Counted from the first letter of the stretch, positions 13,724-28,700 are shown. The stretch: DNA of 64,000 nt from Pithys albifrons albifrons (GCF_047495875.1 NC_092466.1:13264561-13328560), one strand, 5' to 3'. The notes: generated from the sequence alone by a model not told the origin. Numbers and translations: made by a program.

Positions 13724-16700
13724 GTATGTATTTATATGTGCTGATTATGATACACACAGTATTCTAATTGATTTATGTTGTGCTTTTAATCAAAGGATTG
13801 CATGGTGCTTCATGAACATCAGTAGTTTTCTATACTCTTAAGCTTAAGTGGCATTAGTATCTCTTAACAGTTCTAAGAACAACAGATTGTATGTGAGATA
13901 TATGTGAAAAATAAAATGCATTCATTGCAATGGATTTTCTTTCTTATATATGGATCCAGAACCTCTTTTACGTTAAGGTATTGTTGTGTTTCCTCTGTGT
14001 GGTAGCGCTTGTTACATTCTGATAAAGTTAATACTAAAAAATTCTGGTCCATTCTGGCTGTATATGTTACATCTTTCCACTGTCTCTACAACATTTGAGA
14101 AGGATTTTATGCCTTTTTTTGCAAAATTTTGACAATTGCGACGTTGCTGCTTGTGTGTATTTTGCTCTTTCCTATGGATATTATTGTATTACAAAACATA
14201 GAGGTTTTGAGTTTTTGTCTGCTTAATTTCTAGATACGATAGATACATGACATTCTTTGTTCATTTGAACAGTCTTACTGTAAATTCTGGCATCTGTGCT
14301 GGATCTTATACCATACCTTTTACGTCCAAGCCATTGTGGCTTTTGTCTGCTTTGCACTCTGTTTCCTGCTGGTCTTCAGCTGGAGTCACCTACACATGAA
14401 CATTGTCTGAAGCAACATGGATCTGATCTTGAATTTCTATTTTCACTGCAAAGTCTTTAAAAGACTGCAGTATGTTCATTGCTCCAAACTGAAGCTTGAC
14501 AAGGTGCAAGATTATCAGGGAGGAATGCAAAGAACTTAAAATTGATGGTGAAAAAGCAACAAACCCTAAGTAGGGTGTGTGCCTTTGGTTTGGTGTTTGT
14601 GTTTTTTGTGCACTTTTTCTGTCCACAGAGGCAAGGGACATCTGTTTGGCTCTTTGAATATGCTCTGCTTTGTAGGGTTTGTTGTTCTTCTTTAGTTTTC
14701 TTTAACAGCAAGGATAGCAACAGTGCTATTTTTGCAGAAATGAAGGACTGGTAGTTTTTTTGCTCTTCTCACAACTATTTTTATGTACATAGGGACTTCA
14801 CAAACCACAGATGCCAGTATATACCTGTACATACATATATATTTATATATATATAGAGAGAGATATCTTTGTTATTGACCATGGTGGGAGACTTTTGTGT
14901 TAAATCTATTGCAGGAATTAGGTTACAGACTGTTGTTGATGTTTGTCTTACAGTGAGGACTATTTAGATGCCTTTTTCAAGTGTATTGTAAAAGTTTTGC
15001 AGTAGTGCTGGTGTAGCAAATGTATCTGTTAAAAACTGTTCTGCTTCAGTTAGAGATATTTTAATTGTTTTCAAACAAAATACCAAACAATTCAGTGTCA
15101 GCAGGGTAAGATTGTAGTTTGGACTTGGACATCAGTACATACACATGTAAAAATGTATTTAAAATAATTAAACTTATAAACACCAAAAAATATTTCATGT
15201 TAGCAAGAACAGTCCTAGAAAGGACAACACTGCTCTCTTTTTTAAATTCTAAATTACCTATATTTCCCTTCTCAATTCCCTTCCTGTGAGTTGGCTTCTG
15301 CTTCAGCAACTCTTCCAGTTTTGTTATCATCTTTTTTCCCTAAGATGATCCTAAGGAAGAGGTGTCTGTCATGTCAAGATACAGACTTTACAACTGGTGC
15401 ATGTGAGCTCTCCCCACTTCCTGTGCACCTGGTGTTCTGCACATCTAAGCCTGCTTGCAATCCCGTGTCATTTTCTGAACCAAACTCTAAAGAATAAAAT
15501 GCAATTTCATAAAACAAACATCCTGAATTATCTTTTATTCTCCTGGTGCTGTGTATATGCCAAACCAGATATCTTTCAGTGTATCTTATATCTTAGCAAC
15601 AACTGCCAGCACAACAGAAACACTAAAAAAATAAATCTTTTGGGGAAGGAAGAACGTAGGTGTTTGTTGTCAATGTTTCCTGTCTTTAATGGGTTTTTAA
15701 AGACCATCTGAAGCTAAGTATATGATTGGCTATAAATCAGTCATTAAGTAATGGTAATTAAGAATGAATGACTGCAAAACAAAGAGTTGTAACTAGGAGG
15801 AATGCAAAGAAACACAGAATGAATGTCAGGAAAAACATCCCTAGAATGACATCTGCTAAACCATGGAACAGCCTTCCCAGGAAGAAGGTGGGATGCCCTT
15901 CACTGGGATTGTTTATATCCTGACTGTACAGATTGCCAGGAATTTACTGTACAAAATGGTCTAGTATTGGCCCTGAGGAAATGGACTAAATGACCTAATG
16001 ACTCTTTTCTTTCCATTTTTAAGCATTAGGGTTTGATGCTACAATGATTAATCCCTTAAACAACATGGAGGAAAGCAGTAAACCTGGCCAATTACTCTCC
16101 TGCTATAAATGGTGACAAGAAGGCTGAAAAACCTCCCAGATAAAAACAGCAATTGTGTTGTCTTAGAGGCCTTGCAATGCCAGTGGGTGTCAAACTCAGT
16201 TGTAACACATAATCACATCATGGAAATGAGCTTTTCTCAGAATTATCATGCACCACTGCATTGTGACAGCTTATCAACAAGAAAGGGAAGCTACAGATAG
16301 CATAAAAGGAGGTAATAATAATTAAAGCAGTGTCGAACAGCTCTGTGCTCAGTAAGGCTTGTAAAGACATGACCAGTACTTGCTCTAGAGAACTCTGTAT
16401 CTGTAGCCCCCTGTACTCCTGCTGTGGCTTCCTGTTGTGGTAAGAGCCTAGTGCTGTATGTGTTGTTTACTGGGTTATTAGGAGCCTCACTGCATGTGGG
16501 TTTCCATAGCTTCAAATGTTTAGTAGTATATTTTTATTGCTACCAGTATGGACATATTTGGAACAAATAAGCTGGCAGGAGAAACAATTTATACCTTGAA
16601 GTCATCAAGTCCAACGACTTTTAATAAGTTAAATATAATTTCATCTTTCAAATTAATTTGGATAGTTTCTCAGAAAGTAAGGATGGAGTTCTATGTGAAT

Positions 16701-19700
16701 TTATGGGATTGGAAAGAACCAGTTTGATTCAGTCTCTGTCATTTGCTAAAACTCATCTTACTAACTGGGAAATGAACATAATAACATGTTGCTTGTTTGC
16801 ATAATCAGGAGCTTGGAGGCTCTGCTCTAGAGACTTACCCTGAAACTAGCCCAGACCTTTTATTGAGATGCTGTGAGATTCAGCAAATAACTATATACAC
16901 TGGGAGCACCTCCATTGAGGGTTTCTGTAGCAGTGTCCTGGTAAATGAGAGAAAAGTGGACAGACCTGCCAAACATTCTGTGTGCCAGGCCTGACCAGTG
17001 ACTGCATGATTAGTGTAACCAGATCAAAGATGAATGACAGGTGCATCCTCAAGACATTGCAGTGGATTTTCATGAGCAAAACTTTTTGTGATCTGCTGGG
17101 CTGATCAACTATGATTTCTTCTGAAACTTTGGGTTTTGTCTCTGTCTTGTGTGAAGAAAGTTAATTCCAGACTCACTTAAGGCTGGTAGCTATGTAGGAC
17201 AAGTTATTTTTGGATTTTGGGTTTTGTTTTGTTTGGTTTTTTATGCAGAACATTTTTCTGACTCCCTTGCTGCTTTGTTTCTCTTTCCCTTTGTAAGAAT
17301 AACACTTGCCGCAGTGTATGGAGCCAAATGTTCCTTTCTGAGTCCCTTGAGTTATCTAGTTTTAAGAAGACAGTTATTGAACATCCCAGATGGCATATTT
17401 CAGTAAAGCAGCAGTATTCAAAAACTGAAGAAAACTCGTTCACTGAGAACTAGCCAGCCCAGGGTATATTTGGAGCTTATTGCCCTATTATTCCCCTGCT
17501 ACTGGACTGAGAAGCCTCAGTGTATAATGTTTACATTGGTGCTTGTTAATAACATTTGTCACTCTCTTGAAAGGGATTGCAGAATGAGGCAACCTCAGTG
17601 CTGCCAGAGTCCACTGGGCTCTGGTTTCTCACTCTTTCCTGGACATGTTTCTATGTGTTATTCAAGTTATCTTTATAGATGCACAAAAATAGCTTTGAAG
17701 GGATGTTTTTAGAACGTGGTTTTTTCAGAAACTGAAGTTCAGGATGCAGTGCACAATGACTACAGTAGTGTATTCCACACTCTGAGAGAGTTGTTGCTCT
17801 ACCCCTGCCCCCATGGCTCCCGTTCTTCTAGAAATGAAAGACAGAATTATGTTAGTTTTCCTTTTAGAGGCTCTGCCTTAATCAGGAACAGCTGCATTGT
17901 GAGAAGCTCAAACTGCTTCCTTTGTGTTCTATTATTTATTCTGAAGCTCGATTAAGTTAGAAAAAAAATCAAAACTAACAAACAACAAAGCAAAGCAAAA
18001 CAAAATAAACCCCCAAATTAAACAACAAAATAAAAAATAAAATACACTCTAATGCCTGCAGATGTTTTTCAGATCCAAATATGTGTGAAAACAAGAGGTT
18101 AATCAAGTTCTGACAATCTACGAAAGCAAGATTTTGGTATCCTAAGTAGAGCTGATACTTTTCCCTTTCAGTGTTCCTGGTCTTGAGTATCCAGGGGATT
18201 TTTCCCATATAAGCATTGTATAATTTAAGTTTTATTAAATATGTAAGAAAGTATGTTTTTTACTGACAAATGTGACTGTGTAGGGTAGGATATTGAAAGA
18301 AATAGTTACACTAATCAGGCATGTTCTATGTCTAGGTATATTCTTTTATAATGGACATCCAGTGAGACAGGTGGATGTTGTTGGGATAGTGGTTCAGAGG
18401 AAGGAGCGAGATGCCTTTTATAATTATGGAGGTAAGAAAAGTTTCTTTCTTCTTGCAGTTATCAGCCTTCTAGTTTTAGTTACTGTTAGAACTGAAAAGA
18501 TTCCTTATTTTGATCATGGTCTGTTCTTGAAACAACTGTGATGTTATCCTGATATAATATGTATCTGCAGCTCAGACCTGGCAAATTTAGGGAAGCTACT
18601 GCTTATCTCTGCTTCAAAATCAGAGAATTGTTACAACAGAGTAACTGATTCATTTGGGGTCATGTAGCAAATCTTAATTTTGGTTGTTGCTTTGTCACTG
18701 GACTCCCCCACTTTCCTCTCATATGTATGCAGTTCCTTTGGTCAGATACAAACAGATTTAGCAGTGCCTGCAAATAGGAAATCTCTGCTTCCTTTTTTGA
18801 ACCTTAGAAATCTCTTCTGACTTTTCGTATGTTTTGTCATATCTTGGAGGAAGCTTTTAATAGCAGTCAGGAGCTTGTTTATGTTTAGATGCACAAGAGT
18901 AACTTAAGCATCATAGTACCAGTCCTTGCCAGCACCAACTGGGAGTTGTCTCCTCGCTATTGCTTTTCCCAGTATTCAGACAATGGTATTAACGTGGAAA
19001 CATCTGATTGTCATTTTGTTCAGCTGTCTTTGTCATCTGGAGAAAAAGCAGAGTGGAGTAGTGGTGATGTGGCAAGTGTCAAAGGGTGGGGTGAGGTCAC
19101 CTGACAGTAGGAAGAGGGAGCCAAATGCGTAGACCCCATTGACACCCATACGTGTCTTCCTCTGCCTTGGATTTCCACCTGATGGATGTAAGTCAGAGGG
19201 TGCCTCTTGTTCCCAATTCCTTTGCTTACAAAATTGATTCAACAGCAGTTCCCTGACCCACAGGAGTATTGTGAAGATAGAGCCGACAACTTAACCAGGT
19301 CCCAAGTTCCACAACACCTGCATATGCATTGAACTGCTGCAGAGCAGCATTGGCTGCTGGTGCATATAACATCCCCTGCACTATGTGCAGCTGCTCAGAG
19401 CTGACTCTATGCTCTCTGTGCAAGTGTCTTAGAGTGGATATTTTCTAGATTTTCTTAAGTCTAAATTCTGAATGTTTGTTATTATTTCACCATTATGCTA
19501 AAAAATGAGTCGTCAGTAAATATTTTGAAGCACAAGATTCTCTGGCACTTGAAGTAGCATAGGGTAATCAAAGGCCTAAGTTAAGAGGTGAAGTTGTAAT
19601 TGATGATGTAATGAAGTGTTGAAACGTTAACTGAACATAAGCTATTATTCTTTTATGTCACTAGTATGCAAATACAGTTACCACTTCCTGAGAACAGAGG

Positions 19701-22700
19701 AAGACAATCAAAATGACCAAGGCTAAACAATTGTATTAATAAAGGTTTTCTATGCTGCTCTCAGCATTTGTTTAACAAGTAAACCTGCTGAAAGTATTTG
19801 ACTGGGGCAGAAAGTGAAGGGATAGAAATAAAAAAAAACCAGAGTAGTGGAATTAAGGCCTTAGTGTTAAATCAGCTGACCTGTAAGTGCAGCTCTCAGT
19901 GAGGCTGACTTCCTGCTGTCCTTTCACATCCAACTCCACGCTTTGTTCCAGCAGTTCCTTGTTTGAGCTTTGAGGCTACCTGCCAGGGTGCCCCTCCCCA
20001 GCCTGCCCTCCCTTTCAACAGGCCGACTGCCAGTGTAAAATTTTAACTTCTTAGACAGTTTCCTGCTTGTAACTTCTTGCATTTCTCAGTTCAAGACTGT
20101 AGTTGGTGAGTCATGGAGCCGACATTGCATCAGTTGGAGTGCCACACACTGCTCAGGACTTGCTCACTTTCCATCTGCTTAAAAGTGACTTAGAAAGCAA
20201 TTCTCCCTTTGTACTTTTTCTCTGATAGGGAACTGAAATGTCCTTGTGTTGCTGGCGCTCTCCCCCCTCCCTCGTTTCCTATCTGTCTGCTTCAGAATAC
20301 ACACTGCTCACTTTAAAGAATCTTCGGTCCTCTCTACTGAAAACCAGAAGTGCTGACAAAATAATAATTGTAAAAGAGAGTGAATTGACTCTTTCCTGCC
20401 CAGCACAGCATGTAATTTTTATTTTTTAAAACCTGATTTTGACATTTTGATTCAATTGTTTATAGCTGTTATTATGATCAGCTAGGAGAAAGGTATTTAA
20501 TTAAAATGTAGCTTTGACCAAGCTCATTTTAGCTTATGCAGCTTTCTGACCTCTTTTTTTTTTTAACCTTCCCTCTTTGACAAAGTCAAACATTCACATG
20601 TGGTTTTCTGTATACTTCAGAACTGAATTGAAAGGATGAAAGGCACTTGCCCTAAAAACAAATGAAAAAAATCTCATCAGGCACTCAGTAGGTTCAGGCA
20701 GACCTTACAAGAACCATACCCTTTTTGTCATAAAGAATAAAAATGAACACTATTACCTCATTTACCAAGTAGCTATGAGAGTTAAATAGTTAAGTAAGAG
20801 TCAAAAAACCCAAACCCAAACAAACAAGAAGCAGAAGGGGAAAAAAGCAAACTCACTAAAAACCAAATAAACAAGTTTAAACCCAAAGAGATGAGGAAGG
20901 GTGGCACAGGGAGCACAAGAAGTTTTCAAAAGCTTGTAGATCCTTTAAAATTGATTAATATTCTCTGTCTAATTAGAATACAATTGCAAGAGTTCTCATT
21001 CATCTCTGCTTCAGGAGTTGCTTGTCTTTTTGCTCAAAGCTTTTATGTATGAGATGGCAAAATTTCATTCAGAACCTTGCTCTGCTACCGGGTTCCCTGT
21101 GTGGTCAAGTACAGGTCAGTCTCTCCAGAACTCCAGTTTCAGCTGTTAGGTTGAGGAGGAGGAGAAGTCTGGCCTCCTAATCCTTTAGCCTTGTTTTGGT
21201 TTGTTTCCAAGCCCTTCTTAGGAAGCGTGTCTGTCTCCGTTGGTGCAATAGGCAGTTGCAGGCTGGAACATGGAGAAGCTGCAGGAATGTAATAGTGAAA
21301 TGTCATCTGCCCTCTTTCTCACTGCCATTGCTGGTTTACGTGGATGGCTTGGAATGGTTTATGTGGGTTCTGAGCACTAAAATAGTTGCTGTCTGTCTAT
21401 ACCAAGGAGAGGAAATCCTACCAGCTAGATCATTATCCGTGCTCTGGTACAAACTTAAAGCTGCTGAAATCGTTGCAGACACAGCAGCTCAAAAGGGGGG
21501 TAGCAGAGATGAGTATTCTTTTGTGACTGAGTTTGGAATTGCCTGGATCTTATAAATGCTGTATGTTTGTTAATAGCAATGTGCAGCTAAACTACTGGGA
21601 AACAGGAAGGCAAGACAATGATTTGAAATTAGACCCCCTAAATGCGGAGATTGTTTCTAAACACATGAGACAATGCAAAGGCATTTTGCTTTGATGCTAT
21701 GGTTCTCAGAGGAAATGACTGCAGGTACCAATCAGCACCTTCCTGGTAAACATGGCTGTTACTTTTTTAGTCATAGATCTGGTTTTTAAGGAGCAGGGGG
21801 AAATTGCAGGTTTCCATTTGTGAAGAGTGGAATCTGAATCCTGGAGATGGTTACATTCAAGAAGCAAGGGTGTTTGGAGCATTGGCTAGATCCTTGAGAG
21901 ACATTTAGTGCCTTCCTATATAGAGAGTGTTTGGTGGACTGGCCATCTATGTGGTCTCTCGACCTGTAGAACAACTTATTCTCCTGATAGTTTTCAGTTT
22001 CCTTTGGGTTTTGTCGTCTTCTGCTGTCATCGACAGTGCAGTGCCTGAGGCAGAAATGGTAAGACTTATTTGGATTGGGTACTAGCAAAACAGGAAAAAC
22101 TAGACAGCTCCTGTGCTCGGAACAAGGTCTGGAGCCTTTTCAGCAATGGAAGTGGCATGCATGCCACCAGTACCTGTGCTTTATGTTGGGAATTCCTGGC
22201 CTAGAGCAGAACTATGAGCATGTGCTCTCTTCTGACCTTCCTGGCTAGAGGAGCTGCCTTTCTGCTCACTGAACATCTTTTACAGGAAAGGCCAGCAGAC
22301 TTTGAACACAACACTGCATGGAAACCAATGCAGCAGCACTTCTGGTTTATTCACATGGTTGTATTACCCAATGCTGAAATGCTGTTTTCTCACTGTAACA
22401 GTAAATGCCTCTGTGGTTTGTGCCTGGTTTTTCTGCTTTAATTTGTCTGACTTCAGCTTTAACATTCAACATTCTTCTGACCTTGTCAATGAGATTAAAA
22501 TCCTTTAGTATTCAATATATGTGCTGAAGCCTCATCATTGAAATTAGCACTTGATCTTTCTTTGAGAGTATATCTTTTACTTTGGTGACCATGCACAGAA
22601 GTGCATCTGGTGCTGAGCTAATTCCATGACTGAAACGAGTGTGGAAATTTTTTCAGATATATAAGTAGGGGTTGGACACCCACTTTCCCTTTCAAACTGG

Positions 22701-25700
22701 TTGGACTGAGATATCCTTGGCAGTTATCAACATGTATCTTCACTTACTGGAACTTATCTACCTGCTTTCCTATTCTGGAATTCTTGCAATTTTTTTTTTG
22801 CAGTGGATGATAGTACTGGAGTTATAAATTGTCTCTGCTGGAAAAATCCCATGGTAGCAGAAACACCCTTATCAGGTAATTTATCAAATAAATAATTCCT
22901 TTTTTGACTGTGTTTTTACCTGGGTCTGTCTTACATAATTTAGTAAGTGGTCAAACTTGCAGAACAGTGAATTCAACTATTTTTTATTATTAGTTTAAAC
23001 CATCATATCCTACAACCAGGGCCATTTTGGTAATTTTGTGTTAGTTTTTGTGTTGTGTTCAATGGTGATGCCAATAAAACCATTACGTTATGTCCTGTCC
23101 TGCCTTTTCCTTATCTGAGTAATATGATACTGAATTCTATGCTGTGATGCTGTTCAGAGAATTCTCTTCTTATAGTTCTTTTTGTGACTTCATCTAGTGA
23201 GGAACGAGGCTGAAAATGTGCCACAACTCCTGTTTCCAAAGTCCGTCCATTGACCTGCACTTGTGATACAGTGATTTCAGGACTAATCCTCACTCTGTAT
23301 TCATATTCTCTTGCTCACACATACAATGAACTTGAAAGTAGCTTAAAACCCAGTGGGAGGATGCCAACCCTCTTTTACAATTTGGGAAAGTCCTAAATGT
23401 GCAGTAATTGTACATTTGAAAGTAATCTATTATTTCACTCGCTAACAGAACAACTCAGTGTCTGGCTTTCTCTTTGCTTTTTCTCCCACTGTTTCTTGTA
23501 GATTAAAGTATGAAATGCTTTCTACTTTGGATCTTTTTGGAAGTCCATGTAGGAGATTGACAACTCTAATATGGAGCTGTTCAAGTCTTACTGAAATAAA
23601 TGTTACTAGTGTCATCTGCAGTGTTAGGGATACATATGCATAGAAGGGAGAAAGGAAAGCTTGATGAAAAAGTTAAAAACTCTTATGTCTGTGGAACAAG
23701 CACATTTATACAGGCAGATAATTCATACTTATACTTCAAAATGATATGACAAGGGATAGAAACAGTCCCAACTGGAATCTAGAAGACAGCTCCCACTTTA
23801 GAGAGGTGATGTTCTGGCACAGCTTTCAAAAAAAAAAGGTAAAAAATAGGGGAGACACACAATGAATCAGTTTTTAATGAGGAACTTAAATCCATTACAA
23901 TGAAAGGCATGAAATACTGCTTGAAATAGAATCAGGGCCCAGAATGCTTGTTTCAGCCTTGTGTTCTTATTTTACAAGTACATCAGTAATGCTTGGGTGG
24001 ATCTTATGTTAATAATGGAAACTAATTCGTTTGTACCTGCTAAAGAAAGCTCCTAGGTGGCACAGGAAACTTTGTCCCAGCCTTTTGTAATTGTGGTCCG
24101 GGGTACTTGGATCATTAATCAGGTTTTGAGTTACGAAGGATTTATTGTCCTGCAAAGGCATGTTACGTAAATGTGAGTTCTGTGAAATTGCATTCACCTC
24201 AGTGTAGACATCAAATTGCATCACATGAATTGTTTGGCCCCACCTCAGATGACTCATTCTTCTTTTATATGAAAAGTTCAGCAGACCTTTCTTTTCCTGT
24301 CTTGTCCATCTTAGCATGACAGAATCAAAAAATGATAAAAACCATTTCAAAATAATGTTTCCATTTTGCAACCCATCTATGACATTTTCAGTGGTAAATC
24401 AGGTGAACTATTTAAATAAACATAATACTGTAAACTATGCCACCAAAAAGTTTTGCTACACAGGACACATGGTGGCTGAGACCTTACCCCTTTTTCAGTA
24501 ATGTGACTCCTGTGATGCATAGGTGGATGAATGTAAAAGAACAGTCCTCTTGACTTCAGTGCCTATTGCCCTTTCCCTCGCTGCTTGCAGGTCATCCAAG
24601 CACGTCCAGCAGTCTTCCTGTGTTTGAACAGATGAAGAAACTCCAAGAAAGACTGAGCCAGAAAACCAAGCTGGAGCTCGGGGATGTTGTGAGGGTCAGA
24701 GGTCACATCCGAACTTACAGACAGCAAAGAGAAATTCAGGCTTCATGTTTTTGTGAGTGTTGTGAATCTGTGACATGTAACTCAGTTGTCTGTGAAAATA
24801 TCTAAGCTGTATATAATTAATGGAATATTTTCCACTTTATTTTCTGGCATCTCATTTTTCTAAAGAGATTTTTGCCTATATATCTTTATTTCAGTGTTAG
24901 CACTGTAAGGGTAGAAGACACGCTACTTAATGTGTGGGATTAGATTGCCTGTAAATGAGACATTCCTGGAAAAACTGTAAAAGATAACTAACATGCTTAC
25001 AAGAATGCTCTGCAGATACTATAGCTGGATATCTGTGGGAGTGACTTGCTCTTCAGATTTCTTTGTGTTGAAGCAGACCAGCCAAGCCCATGAGAAAGGG
25101 CCTGGTGACTTTTTATGTCCCACTTCATCCAGGGCATTCTGCTTTGGAGAAAGGTCTGCTGTTTGTTGCAGCCTGTGCAACCCGTTCCATGGGTGAGCAA
25201 CAGCACAAGGACAGTGTTCCACTGAGCCCAGGTTCTCCTAAACTCCCTGGCTCTGCAGAATGACTCAGAACTGTTCCTCATCTTCAGTCATCCGGGCACA
25301 GATGTGTATGCAGGTGCTGCCTCTGCCTCTGACAGCTCATTGGGCAGCAGAGCTCTGCAGTCCACTGTTTACACCCTGGGAGCTCCCACTTACATAACTT
25401 CTTCTCTGTTCCGTGTCTCTGCTGTTGTGTAAGAGTTGGTTTTCCCTAGTGAAATCTTTTGGAGATAAAACTAAAATTATTTCTTTGGTGGAGAGAAGCC
25501 TGTCTTTTAAAAATCCTCTGTAATTCAGATAAAAAGTCTAGATTTTTCACCTCTTGGTAAAATGTGCAAGGAAATTAAATCTTCTTTTCCAGACAGAAGA
25601 TTTATGAATATATGCAACCCATACAGGGGCTGGTAACAACACCAAAGAGAGCCATGCAATCAAACAGCCTCTAAATTGTGTTCGCTTTGGCTCCTTGCTC

Positions 25701-28700
25701 TGTGTTAACTTCATTTAATGGATGAAGAGTGTTGAAAGGTAAAATAGAGATCATAAATTCTGGTTAAATATGTTGCCAGACAAAAGCATAATCTGCAATG
25801 CACCCACAACAGCCCATTTACCTCCTTGTGAACTGTAAAAGGAGTGGCCTTTGGGGTTTTGTTTTTATAACAACAATAGTGAACATTTGCCAGTCTAATA
25901 CTGGCTGTGATGTTCTGTTGTGCTGCCTCAGGTTTGCTTGCTTAAAAAAGTTGATGTGGCAGTCCTGGCCAAGTTTGTGTATTCTTTTTGCTGCTGCAGA
26001 TAAAGTGGATGATCCAGTGTATGATGTTCAGATTTCAAGAATGCTGGAGCTCCCCTGCCTCTATAGAGAAGTTTATGATAAACCTTTCCAAGGCCCTGAG
26101 GAAATACAGAGGTAAATGCAGTATCCAGGCTGGTCTTGGGGCAAAGTGTGGGATTTTGTGATTGTTTTTATTTTGTTGTAATGACTGTGGAGAAAGATAG
26201 AACAGGGCCCAACTGTTATCACGACTCTGCATAAACATACAGTAGCAGCCTGCTTTTCTCCCAAATGATTGATGATCCATACAGATGAGATACCTGTCCA
26301 GGTACCTGAGAAAAGAAATATACTGAATCAAAGTGAATATTAGGAAGGTAGTAAAATACTGTGTACAGACCTCTTGCATCTAGTGAAAAATGATGGGATT
26401 TTGAGCAAGATTTGGGACTGAGATCAGCAGAACGGATGGAGAAGTGTCCTTTCCTGGTTTTGTTCTATGTGTAAGGATAAGGAGCTATTCCATTGAAATG
26501 CTCTACTGTCCTTGTTGTCATCAAATCACAAATACATGACCTCAGTGAACTGAGGCAACCACCCATTCCTGTATTCAGTGGAAGGGTAGCTGAATGCTTA
26601 TTGGGAGGTCTGATGCATGTAGTGCGGTTTCTGAGATTGCAGATCTTAAAATCACACCGCAAGTGATTGAAGAGGAACAATTGAATGTTTATGCATAGAA
26701 AAATGTTCTAAATAAGGATTTAAATTAAAATTCTTTAAAGACAGTAAAATATCTTTTGCCCTTTGAAACCAGTCTAGTGGCCTGAATTTAGGTAATTGTT
26801 CTAAACCCCATTTCTTGCCTTTTGATTTCTTGCCATCCTTACAGTGGCCTGGAGGGTCAGAATTTCTCAATCCATATGCTGCATGAAAAAGTGCAAGGCT
26901 TTCTATTAGAAAACAAAATCCAGTCCTTTTACCAGCAGGAGCTGGAAGCAATTGATACTCTGGTATCTCTGGCTGATGTGCATCTACCCAGCCCCAGCTG
27001 TCAGGAGGTGAGTGAGGGGAAATAATACCATGTACTGGTTTTAAGCATAAACAAAGAGAAAAGAGGGTGGTGTCTTCAGAGGATTCAAAAACCACAAGTG
27101 CTTTAGCTTTATGCATTAATTATTTACAGAACTTGAGGAAACCTTGTCACTTTAGATATATAAAACTGGGCTGAAGAAAGCCATATAACAACATTCAGTT
27201 GTTAGGGCTGAGCAACCGTACAGCCTGCAACAGGTGCTACCTTATCTAGATATGTAAGTAGTGGCAGTGCCAGAAAAGGAATCACTTTAAGGCCCTTGAG
27301 CTGTTTGGGGACAGATGTTTGATATCTTGAGTCGGGTCAGGAAAGGGGAGCACAACATCTTAGTCTTGTTTCTCATTTGAAGCTCAATATATTAATAGAG
27401 ATGTAGTTTTCAGAAGGAGATTATGATGTTTGGATCAACATTGCTCACTGCTACATATTTCTTATGTTGTAAATCTCTAGTTGTGAAAGGCCATGATTGA
27501 AAGCATCAGAAGGTGGGATTAAATTGAAATCAATTTACAGGCAGTTGCATGTAACCAAATTGTTAAGAAACTTTCCAGTGAGTTTGTATGCTCTTGATCA
27601 ACTGCAGAATGGGAAATAGAACAGAAACCATTTTGTAAATTGGCTTTGTAATGCTCTGTGTTAGTTGGATAAATTATAAACCAGATCCTCAACTGGTATG
27701 GTAGATTTTCAGTTGGTTAAATCTTGGTTGTAATAATGCCAAGGTCATGGGTTCAATCCCCCATGTGGGCCATTGTCTTAAGAGTTGGACTCGATGATCC
27801 TTGTGGGTCCCTTCCAACTCAGAATAGACTGTGATTCTGTGATCAGTGCATAATCTGTGATTTTTACAAAGCTAAAAGTTACATCTTTTACCCAGATGGC
27901 AATGGCAACTGAAACCTAAACTGGAGTGTTGTGACTCACTTGTTTACTTTTTGGTTTTCTTTAGAGAAATAAATCCCTGACAGTCATTTTCACTGCCTGT
28001 TTTTGATGTGCACTGTAATGTTAAGTGCTATGTAATGTTGACTTTTGATGTTTGTTTAATTCTTAAAAAAAAACAAACAAAGCAACACAAACCCCAGTCC
28101 TTTGCAGATGAGGTCAAATAATAATTAAGAGTAGCTCTATTCTTGTTGGTCTTGTTGAACTGCTTCTGATAGCTGCTTCTTGATAGCTGAGTTGGGTGGT
28201 TTTCTGTTTTTATTTAAGTCATTTTTTGTTTGTTTTAAAGCAAACATAGCTATTAACACTAACAGCAGCTATTCTCATTTTTAACAGAAAAGTTTGATAC
28301 TGAATATTCAGCATGGGACAGGGTATTTCCTAAACTAGCTGGAACAGAATTAAAAGTTCCCAGACACTACATTAAAGGAAGTAGTGGTCATTGTGACCAA
28401 TACTGAAAACTTCCATCTTAGAAGTTGCAGCATTTAGATAAAGATAAATAACTTGCAAAGCCTTTCAAAGTAGGACCTGGTGCAGAACAAACATTGAAAG
28501 ACTCTAAAACAATCCCAAAACCCCTACAAAACCCAAACCAAACAAAATCCCAACCAACAAACAAAAAAACAACCCAAAAAACCCAAATCAAGAAAAACAA
28601 TGTAGCATCAGTGTTGTTAGCAGTCATGGGGAGCTATCATAATAATTAATAGTTTCTCCTGACCCTGATGCAAGGATGTGAGTAAATGCCCCAGGAATTT

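Larger units (their letters stand above)
13724..18335 (+). other. STN1: STN1 intron 1 (of the coding exons)
   Basis: A 4.6-kb GT-AG intron. It holds a TA/GA simple tract near 14826-14868, a probable CR1 remnant at 15825-16018 and an A/C-rich tract at 17959-18044. Nothing else recognisable. Confidence 0.9.

Noticed and set aside
24009..24371. 120-codon minus-strand open frame in STN1 intron 3
   Set aside because: No motif recognised and no sign of a processed gene copy.
26652..27116. 154-codon minus-strand open frame across STN1 exon 6
   Set aside because: It lies opposite a real coding exon, shows no motif, and frames of this length are expected by chance in 64 kb.
27694..27772. Possible tRNA-Ile gene
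   Set aside because: The acceptor stem and A box are mutated and it runs directly into a CR1 tail, so it is the head of a SINE.
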